DNA of 20,911 nucleotides from Bacillota bacterium (GTDB lineage: Bacteria > Bacillota > Clostridia > Clostridiales > Clostridiaceae), in NCBI GenBank assembly GCA_023424785.1, contig JAFADP010000117.1, positions 1-20,911 on the forward strand, given 5' to 3'. Made by a program: the position numbers and the translations under genes. Shown piece after piece: positions 15,491 to 20,911 of the stretch (the stretch's first letter is position 1; the number at the start of each line of letters is the position of its first letter). Below the pieces are notes generated by a model. The model made no database searches, was not told where the DNA came from, and saw only the letters and a program-made list of their open reading frames with translations.

Positions 15491-16357
15491 CTAAAATTCA
15501 TGTTCCCAATTTTCATTGTATTTAAATACTTGTGCTGGTCTAAAAGGTTTTCCTTCTATTTTTTCATCTGTCTCTATTATCATATCTGCCATTTTTCTTC
15601 TAAAATTTAAAATTTCTCTACCCATTATTGCTTCATATACATATTGAAGCTCTTTAACAGTAAATAATCTTGGAAGAAGATTAAAAGCTATGGGAGTATA
15701 CTCTACCTTATTTCTTAATCTATCAATACCCATATCTAATATTTTATAATGATCAAAGGCTAATTCAGTATTACTTTCTTCTAATAGTTTATAAGTTTTA
15801 GTACTTTTTTGAATCAAACTCTTTTCTACTTCTTCTATTACTTCATATTTTATAACAATATCTTCACATTCTAAACTTAAAATATATTTGTACACAAAGT
15901 TTTTTTCATTATTTTCTTTATCGATTAATATTTTATTAACCCAAAACCATTTATTTTCTTTATTATTATAATATTCATTATATTTAATGCATTCCTTTGA
16001 TATAAGAGCCATATTTCCTACACTTATTATTCTTCCTCTTGGATCTCTATTTATTTCTCCAAAAGTATATAACTGTTCTAAATACACATTATCTATTCCT
16101 GTTTTTTCTTTAAGCTTTCTTAATGCACCTTCATTTAAACCTTCTTCTATTTTTACAAATCCACCTGGAATACTCCACTTATTCTTGCATGGATGTTCAT
16201 GTCTTTTTATTAATAAAACTTGCATTCCTTTTCTAGGAACTTTTCTTAAGTTTTCTTCTTTTTTATCTTCAGTTGTAAAAATTAAAACATCATTTGTAAC
16301 ACTTGGTCTTTCATATTGTGTTATTTTATAACTACTTAGAAATTCTTCTTCATTCAT
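15491..16357 (-). CDS. nrtR: NrtR-type Nudix-winged-helix transcriptional regulator of NAD metabolism
   Basis: A 288-residue protein. An N-terminal Nudix-fold domain (about residues 18-150) is followed by a C-terminal winged-helix region (about 215-275) with FTVKELQYVYEAIMGREI and NFRRKM, the layout of NrtR repressors that bind ADP-ribose. The Nudix box (66-88) keeps G66, E72, R80, E84 and G87. It has Lys at 81 and 85 where catalytic Glu is usual, so hydrolysis of ADP-ribose is probably lost while binding may remain. NrtR regulators typically sit beside nadV-prs salvage genes (Rodionov and co-workers), matching this context. It probably represses this locus. The start at 16357 has a weak AG-rich SD; an alternative ATG is four nt further in, in another frame. 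Confidence 0.85.
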   Translation of the reverse strand: MNEEEFLSSYKITQYERPSVTNDVLIFTTEDKKEENLRKVPRKGMQVLLIKRHEHPCKNKWSIPGGFVKIEEGLNEGALRKLKEKTGIDNVYLEQLYTFGEINRDPRGRIISVGNMALISKECIKYNEYYNNKENKWFWVNKILIDKENNEKNFVYKYILSLECEDIVIKYEVIEEVEKSLIQKSTKTYKLLEESNTELAFDHYKILDMGIDRLRNKVEYTPIAFNLLPRLFTVKELQYVYEAIMGREILNFRRKMADMIIETDEKIEGKPFRPAQVFKYNENWEHEF

Positions 16358-16386
16358 TACTTCTTTCTTAACTCCTATTAATATTT

Positions 16387-16392
16387 ATTATA
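16387..16392 (-). promoter_or_regulatory. possible -10 element for the nrtR-HD unit
   Basis: A perfect TATAAT (16392-16387, minus strand) lies 30 nt before the nrtR start, but no good -35 is found at 16-18 nt. The surrounding 16380-16420 region is A/T-rich. I could not identify a convincing NrtR operator shared with the promoter at 14742-14770. Confidence 0.3.
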
Positions 16393-16433
16393 ATTTTAAC
16401 ATATTTACTACACTATTTTCCAAAATAAAAGAA

Positions 16434-16461
16434 GATATTATATAAATATTTATATAATATC
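16434..16461. terminator. 28-bp perfect A/T palindrome, probable terminator of the ABC exporter at 16470-18763
   Basis: Positions 16434-16461 are perfectly self-complementary (14 + 14, no spacer base), starting eight nt after the exporter membrane gene stop. On the minus strand it is followed by a T-rich stretch (TTCTTTTATTTT). With only two G-C pairs it is an unusual terminator; it could also be a protein-binding site for the downstream nrtR promoter. Confidence 0.55.
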
Positions 16462-16469
16462 CCCTACTC

Positions 16470-18050
16470 TTAAATCTCAACTCTATCATATACAGTTTTA
16501 GCAAAATGTATTATAACCAATGACGCTAAAGCATTATAAAGTATAAAAGAAATATATAATGAATACTCCCCAAAAACCTTAAAAAATAAACTTAAAATAA
16601 TTCCTCCAATAACACCTGGTAAAATATAAATAAATAATGTTATCATCATAAATATACCCTTCATCATTGAATTAGAAACTCTATCAAATAGCCTATAATT
16701 TAATACTGCACCATAAGTAGCTACTGCTCCAAATGATATATATGAAACCATACATAATATAACTGTTATAGGATTTGCTTTTATTAAAATACTACATGGT
16801 AAAAATAATATTAATGCATTTACACCATATTTAATTATTGATATTAAAGTTGAGTAAAATAATTTTTCTTCACTTCTTGCTGGAATTAAAAATATAAAGT
16901 GACTATTAAAATCCATAGACCATTTTCCAGCATAAATTGTTAAAAACATTAAATAAATTCCAATACCTAGTAAAGCTTCAATTGGAATACCCTTATACCC
17001 TATAAATAAAGATATTAATAAATATATTAATGAAAATAAATCTATAAATCCAAATCCACTCTTTCTACATTCTAATAAATGTCTAAAAAATATTGCTTTT
17101 GCATACTTACCAGAATAATTATATTCAACTTTTCTTATTGCAAATAAAGGCTTACGTTTTTTAACATTTATATTTTGAAGTTTATTTTGATCATATCCAC
17201 TATTTTTAAAGCTTTGAGCAACTTCATTTTGTTCTGCTGATGGAAGAGCATCTTCATAAAAATCAATATTTAATTTATAAAGAATAAACCCACATAATAT
17301 ACATGAAAGTATAAATGCTACAACGTATAAAATAAAACTATAATTAAAACCATTAAAACATTGTATTATTATACTTCTAATCCATCCAACTATAGGTATG
17401 ACATTCCAAAACTCTTTATTAAATAACCCTATTGAAAAATTAAAATAATCACCATTACTTTTAGTATAAATATATAGTGTAAATCCTCCAACAATTAATA
17501 TAGCTAAAACCTTTACTATTCTTTCTGCACCTTTCTTTAAATTATTAAATCTTGAAAAAATTCCATACATAAGTAATGAAATAAAAGATAATGTAATAAA
17601 GAATAATAATAAACAAAAAACAAATGCTACTAATCCATATTTAACAAACTTAAAGTTTAAAGCTAAATTAGGAATTTGAAAAAGTATAAACAATGAAAAA
17701 GCAAATACATAAGAAACTTCTCTTATAAATCCATATAATAATACATTTTGACTTTTTATTGGTGCTGTAAATATTAAGTTTACATCACTCATATTATATC
17801 TAAAGTTTTTTCTCATAATGCCATTATATATAATAAGTAGAAAAATTATAATTAATGATATAGTACTTACTCCAATAAAATACTTTGGATTCGAATAATT
17901 AGGTTCTTTACTTGCCATAGAGAAAGAAATAACCATTATTACAAGAAAAAATCCATAAAATAAAAATGGTAAAGCTCTTGAAGGTTTATGTTTAAAACTT
18001 TTAATATAATTAATACAATTTCTCTTTAATAAATAAGTAAAAGCCCCCAT
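16470..18050 (-). CDS. ABC exporter membrane subunit (large ABC-2-like permease)
   Basis: A 526-residue membrane protein with about 12 hydrophobic segments in two blocks, separated by a hydrophilic loop of roughly 60 residues (about 290-345) rich in Asn, Gln and Lys. Size and arrangement match the large permeases usually annotated as putative ABC exporters, which pair with a single ATPase. Its ATG overlaps the ATPase stop (TAATG), so the two are translationally coupled; GGGG lies seven nt upstream. Substrate unknown; possible loads are peptides, lipids or drugs. Confidence 0.85.
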   Translation of the reverse strand: MGAFTYLLKRNCINYIKSFKHKPSRALPFLFYGFFLVIMVISFSMASKEPNYSNPKYFIGVSTISLIIIFLLIIYNGIMRKNFRYNMSDVNLIFTAPIKSQNVLLYGFIREVSYVFAFSLFILFQIPNLALNFKFVKYGLVAFVFCLLLFFITLSFISLLMYGIFSRFNNLKKGAERIVKVLAILIVGGFTLYIYTKSNGDYFNFSIGLFNKEFWNVIPIVGWIRSIIIQCFNGFNYSFILYVVAFILSCILCGFILYKLNIDFYEDALPSAEQNEVAQSFKNSGYDQNKLQNINVKKRKPLFAIRKVEYNYSGKYAKAIFFRHLLECRKSGFGFIDLFSLIYLLISLFIGYKGIPIEALLGIGIYLMFLTIYAGKWSMDFNSHFIFLIPARSEEKLFYSTLISIIKYGVNALILFLPCSILIKANPITVILCMVSYISFGAVATYGAVLNYRLFDRVSNSMMKGIFMMITLFIYILPGVIGGIILSLFFKVFGEYSLYISFILYNALASLVIIHFAKTVYDRVEI

Positions 18051-18763
18051 TACTTTTCCCCCTCTGTAGTTTTAAAGAAAATATCTTCTAAAGTTTCTCC
18101 TGTTTCTTTAAATTCATTTTCAACCTCTTCCTTTGTTTTAGATAACTTAATATTACCCTTGTCCATAATTACTATTCTATCCCATATTTCATCTACAGAA
18201 TCTAAAAGGTGGGTGCTTACAATTATTGATACACCTTCACTTTTAAGCCTAATCATTAAATTCTTTAACTCTTTTATAGCTTTAGGATCTAACCCTATCA
18301 TAGGCTCATCAAATAATATTAATTTTGGCTTTGTTATAAGAGCACAACAAATACTAAGTTTTTGTTGCATTCCTTTAGATAACTCTGAACCAAACTTATA
18401 AGTTTTATCACTTAAATCAAATATTTCAAATAACTCATTTGCATAATCTTCATAATCATCTAATCCATAAGCTTTTGCAATAAAATGCATATGTTCTTTT
18501 ACTGTCAATAAAGGAAATAACCCTGGAAGTTCAGGTACATAAGAAAAGAGTTTTTTACCCTTTATAGACTTATTATGATATCCCCCAATTTTTATTTCAC
18601 CATCATATCTTAAAAGTCCTGCAATACACTTAATTGTAGTGGATTTTCCTGCTCCATTAGGTCCTGCAAGTACTCCTATTTCCCCTTCATTTACAACTAA
18701 ATTAAGATTTTTAACTGCATCAAATTTTTTAAATTTTTTTGTTAAATTCGTTATTTCAAGCAT
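18050..18763 (-). CDS. ABC transporter ATP-binding protein
   Basis: A 237-residue ATPase from the start chosen here. Walker A is GPNGAGKST, the signature is LSKGMQQKLSI, Walker B is LILFDEPMIGLDP, and the H-loop is VSTHLLD. The frame is open upstream to an ATG at 18823, but that start would lie in the promoter. The ATG at 18763 gives the normal N-terminus MLEITNLTKKF and has GGGGG five nt upstream. It energises the large membrane subunit directly downstream. The promoter carries an operator-like palindrome, but no regulator gene is in this two-gene unit. Confidence 0.93.
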   Translation of the reverse strand: MLEITNLTKKFKKFDAVKNLNLVVNEGEIGVLAGPNGAGKSTTIKCIAGLLRYDGEIKIGGYHNKSIKGKKLFSYVPELPGLFPLLTVKEHMHFIAKAYGLDDYEDYANELFEIFDLSDKTYKFGSELSKGMQQKLSICCALITKPKLILFDEPMIGLDPKAIKELKNLMIRLKSEGVSIIVSTHLLDSVDEIWDRIVIMDKGNIKLSKTKEEVENEFKETGETLEDIFFKTTEGEK

Positions 18764-18786
18764 TTTAACCCCCATATTTACTGTTG

Positions 18787-18810
18787 TACTATTTGTATAA
18801 TACAATAGTA
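18787..18810. promoter_or_regulatory. operator-like palindrome overlapping the ABC exporter promoter
   Basis: TTGTAT-A-ATACAA (18793-18805) is a perfect 13-bp odd palindrome inside a larger imperfect one (TACTATT at 18787-18793 and AATAGTA at 18804-18810). It covers the -10 and the transcription start of the promoter at 18833-18805, the usual place for a repressor. GntR/YtrA-type regulators commonly control such ABC pairs; none is in the window. Confidence 0.55.
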
Positions 18811-18833
18811 TTTTAAAGACCATATTATGTCAA
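18805..18833 (-). promoter_or_regulatory. promoter of the ABC exporter pair
   Basis: On the minus strand TTGACA (18833-18828), 17-nt spacer, TACTAT (18810-18805; 4 of 6). The predicted start is about 18798, 35 nt before the ATPase ATG. Confidence 0.65.
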
Positions 18834-18845
18834 CCAATTTATCAT

Positions 18846-18883
18846 AAAAAAAGTAGATTTTACTATAACTTAATAAAATCTAC
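18846..18883 (-). terminator. intrinsic terminator of the glycosyltransferase gene
   Basis: A perfect 10-bp stem (arms 18853-18862 and 18874-18883, 11-nt loop) followed by seven T on the minus strand (18852-18846), starting eight nt after the stop codon. A T-rich stretch on the plus side means it may also work in the other direction. Confidence 0.85.
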
Positions 18884-18890
18884 CTTTTAT

Positions 18891-19631
18891 CTATTTATTT
18901 TCTGCTTGTTCTTTAATTTTCTTACTATGATTACAAACCTTATCATATCCAAATATATCTATTAATAACTTTTTAATTTTTTCAACAAAAATTACTCCCA
19001 TACTCTTCCATGACCCTTCATAATGATGTATAGTATATGTTTTATTTGTAATTATTGCTTGCTCCCAGCAATAATACTTAGGATAAAAATATTGCTTTGG
19101 ATATATAGTTACTTCATTTATATGTTCTATCTCTTGTCCATCTTTAAAGCCTTCTTTTTTTGCAATCTTTGTTAATATTTTTGGAATAGTTAAATTAATA
19201 GGATTCTTTTTTAATTCTTCAAATTTTAATGAATTATAATAATCTAAAACGGCTTTTGCAAAAGGATCTTCCTTAGAGCATCCCCATATAGCTCCATTTA
19301 TTTCCCCATTACCTTCAACACCTAAAAAAGATTTCTGATTTAATATTGCATCAATATTTTTTACTACTTCCATATCTGTATCTAAATAAACTCCACCATA
19401 GTTATATAACACCCATGTTCTACAATAATCTGATACAAAGGCCCACTTTTTATTTTTGTATGCCTCCCTTGTAAACTCAAATTCTTCAATATTAAAGTTA
19501 TTTTCATTCCACTCTATAAGTTCGTAATCAGGTAAATTTACTCTCCAAGACTCTATACATTCCCTTACTATTTTAGGTTTTTTCTTATTTCCGAACCAAC
19601 AATAATGTATAACCTTTGGTATATTACTCAT
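18891..19631 (-). CDS. GT32-type sugar transferase (capsular/surface polysaccharide glycosyltransferase-like)
   Basis: A 246-residue protein of the DXD-containing glycosyltransferase family 32. The N-terminus IPKVIHYCWFG (residues 4-14) is the family hallmark. WAFVSDYCRTWVLYNYGG (64-81) precedes the metal/nucleotide-sugar motif YLDTD (83-87). The C-terminus is a basic, amphipathic tail suited to membrane contact. Members transfer hexoses onto surface glycans or capsular repeats. It stands alone here, with its own promoter and terminator and no other polysaccharide genes in view, so donor and acceptor are unknown. GGAG lies upstream of the ATG. Confidence 0.88.
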   Translation of the reverse strand: MSNIPKVIHYCWFGNKKKPKIVRECIESWRVNLPDYELIEWNENNFNIEEFEFTREAYKNKKWAFVSDYCRTWVLYNYGGVYLDTDMEVVKNIDAILNQKSFLGVEGNGEINGAIWGCSKEDPFAKAVLDYYNSLKFEELKKNPINLTIPKILTKIAKKEGFKDGQEIEHINEVTIYPKQYFYPKYYCWEQAIITNKTYTIHHYEGSWKSMGVIFVEKIKKLLIDIFGYDKVCNHSKKIKEQAENK

Positions 19632-19684
19632 AGTCAGGATCTCCTTTTTCTTTATATAAACTCCTTAATTAATATTATATACAC

Positions 19685-19712
19685 ATTTTACCATACCATT
19701 ATTAATTGTCAA
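19685..19712 (-). promoter_or_regulatory. promoter of the glycosyltransferase gene
   Basis: On the minus strand TTGACA (19712-19707), 16-nt spacer ending in TGG, then TAAAAT (19690-19685): a consensus -35 with an extended -10. The predicted 5' UTR is about 45 nt. Confidence 0.65.
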
Positions 19713-19741
19713 TGATTTAGGTTTTATATATACATATTTAG

Positions 19742-19750
19742 TGGTATAAT
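19742..19750 (+). promoter_or_regulatory. extended -10 promoter of the divergent aminotransferase
   Basis: TGGTATAAT with a perfect -10 (19745-19750) and extended-10 TG, 35 nt before the ATG. The -35 region is poor (TTTTAT at 19722-19727). A 12-bp palindrome, GTATAATTATAC (19744-19755), overlaps the -10 and could bind a regulator or be chance in A/T-rich DNA. Confidence 0.6.
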
Positions 19751-19784
19751 TATACATATTATGTAATACAAAGGAGTAAGTGTA

Positions 19785-20911
19785 ATGATTTTTCAATTCT
19801 CTAATAATTTAGATTATTTTAATACTGGAATATTTAATATTCTAGATGAAAAAAAACAAGAATTAATTAATAAAGGAAAGAAGGTGTACAACCTTTCTGT
19901 AGGAACTCCTGATTTTAAACCAGATCCTCATGTTATGGAGGCATTATGTGAAGCATCTAAAGATCCAAATAATTGGAAGTATGCTTTAAATGATTTACCT
20001 CAGCTATTAGAAGCTGTAATTAACTTTTATAAAGAACGTTTTAATGTAAGTCTTACTAAAGATGAAATAATGTCTATTTATGGTTCTCAAGAAGGCTTAA
20101 CTCATATAAGTTTTTCATTATGTAATAAAGGAGATGTGGTTTTAGTTCCTAATCCAGGTTATCCTATATTTGAGATAGGACCTTATCTTTCTGGAGCAGA
20201 ACTATATTTTTATGATTTAAAAGAGGAAAATAACTATTTGCCTAAGTTAAATGAAATTCCAAAAGAAGTTTTAAGTAAAGCTAAAATGATGGTAGTTTCT
20301 TATCCTCTTAATCCAGTAGGTGCTATAGCACCATATGAATTTTATGATGAGTTAATAACATTTGCTAAGGAAAATAATATTATAATAATACATGATAATG
20401 CTTATTCTGATATTATTTATGATGGTAATATTGGAAGATCTTTTTTAAGTCATGAAGGTGCAAAGGATGTAGGAGTTGAATTTTACTCTCTTTCTAAATC
20501 TTATAATATAACAGGTGCAAGAATTTCTTTTGTTCTAGGAAATAATGAAATAATAAAACATTTTAAAATACTACGTTCACAAATAGATTATGGTATATTC
20601 CTTCCTATACAATATGCAGCTATTGCAGCTTTAACTGGTCCTCAAGATAGTGTAAAGTTACATTGTATAGAATATGAAAGAAGAAGAAATGCTCTTTGCA
20701 GTGGATTAAGAAACATTGGATGGAATGTTAAGAATAGTAAGGGAAGTATGTTTGTATGGGCAAAAATCCCAAATGAATTTAATAACTCTTATGATTTTTG
20801 TATAGAACTTATGGAGAAAAGTGGTGTTATTTGCACTCCAGGAAGTGCCTTTGGTTCTTTAGGTGAAGGATATGTAAGATTTGCACTTGTACTTCCTGTT
20901 AATGAAATAGA
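19785..20911 (+). CDS. class I/II PLP aminotransferase (aspartate/LL-diaminopimelate aminotransferase-like), 3' end outside window
   Basis: An ATG at 19785 with GGAG (19773-19776) eight nt upstream opens a frame that stays open to the window end (375 codons), so only the last few residues are missing from a protein of about 390. Fold-type I landmarks: SVGTPDFKPDP near the N-terminus; the PLP-contacting segments YGSQEGL and NPVGAIAP (usually NPTGA); DNAYSDIIYDG; and the Schiff-base Lys in SLSKSYNITGAR. The C-terminal Arg that binds the substrate carboxylate is in GYVRFAL. The family covers aspartate, aromatic and LL-diaminopimelate aminotransferases; the DNAYSDI and SKSYNITG segments favour the DapL-like branch, but substrate is not certain. 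It is divergent from the glycosyltransferase. Confidence 0.9.
   Translation, partial: MIFQFSNNLDYFNTGIFNILDEKKQELINKGKKVYNLSVGTPDFKPDPHVMEALCEASKDPNNWKYALNDLPQLLEAVINFYKERFNVSLTKDEIMSIYGSQEGLTHISFSLCNKGDVVLVPNPGYPIFEIGPYLSGAELYFYDLKEENNYLPKLNEIPKEVLSKAKMMVVSYPLNPVGAIAPYEFYDELITFAKENNIIIIHDNAYSDIIYDGNIGRSFLSHEGAKDVGVEFYSLSKSYNITGARISFVLGNNEIIKHFKILRSQIDYGIFLPIQYAAIAALTGPQDSVKLHCIEYERRRNALCSGLRNIGWNVKNSKGSMFVWAKIPNEFNNSYDFCIELMEKSGVICTPGSAFGSLGEGYVRFALVLPVNEI

Noticed and set aside
14700..16430. A shared NrtR operator in the nrtR and prs promoters
   Set aside because: The only common sequence (ATATG a few bases before ATTATAAT) coincides with -10 regions in A/T-rich DNA and is not a convincing palindrome.

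Overview
The window is AT-rich DNA (well under 35% G+C by eye). It has strong AGGAGG or GGGGG-type ribosome binding sites, TTGACA-N16/17-TATAAT-like promoters and many intrinsic terminators, which is what a chromosomal segment of Clostridium sensu stricto looks like. I cannot name the species. Apart from a divergent aminotransferase at the right edge, every gene lies on the minus strand, so transcription units are described from high to low coordinate.

Right edge (18.0-20.9 kb): a class I/II PLP aminotransferase runs off the window on the plus strand. Divergent from it is a GT32-type sugar transferase with a strong terminator. Next comes a two-gene ABC exporter (ATPase 18763-18050 and large membrane subunit 18050-16470) behind a promoter overlapped by a good operator palindrome.

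Centre (8.5-16.4 kb) is the most interesting part. An NrtR-type Nudix/winged-helix regulator and an HD-domain hydrolase form one unit. A second unit with its own strong promoter follows: a short PRPP-synthetase-like protein, a nicotinamidase-like cysteine hydrolase, a NAMPT/NadV-family phosphoribosyltransferase, a J-domain protein with what looks like a dead kinase domain, a VWA (MIDAS) protein and a divergent adenylosuccinate-synthetase-like enzyme. The first half is recognisably NAD precursor salvage. The second half is not explained by that pathway, and two of the enzymes have lost or changed residues normally used for substrate recognition. The pairing of a Prs-like and a NAMPT-like gene also resembles the phage NAD-reconstitution (NARP1) gene pair. 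I regard this cluster as the best candidate for an undescribed system.

Left centre (4.7-8.5 kb): a lipoprotein gene is followed by a three-gene ABC-2 exporter operon (ATPase plus two permeases). Its roughly 220-nt leader has its own promoter, a seven-codon leader ORF with a perfect SD, long inverted repeats and a terminator just before the ATPase gene, which together suggest attenuation or a riboswitch-like control element.

Left edge (0-4.7 kb): an XRE-cupin regulator, an APC permease, an iron-type alcohol dehydrogenase and a class III aminotransferase form a likely amine or amino-acid catabolic unit (uptake, transamination to an aldehyde, reduction to an alcohol). A shared motif lies next to the regulator start and inside the permease promoter, suggesting an operator. 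A terminator sits immediately downstream of that promoter.
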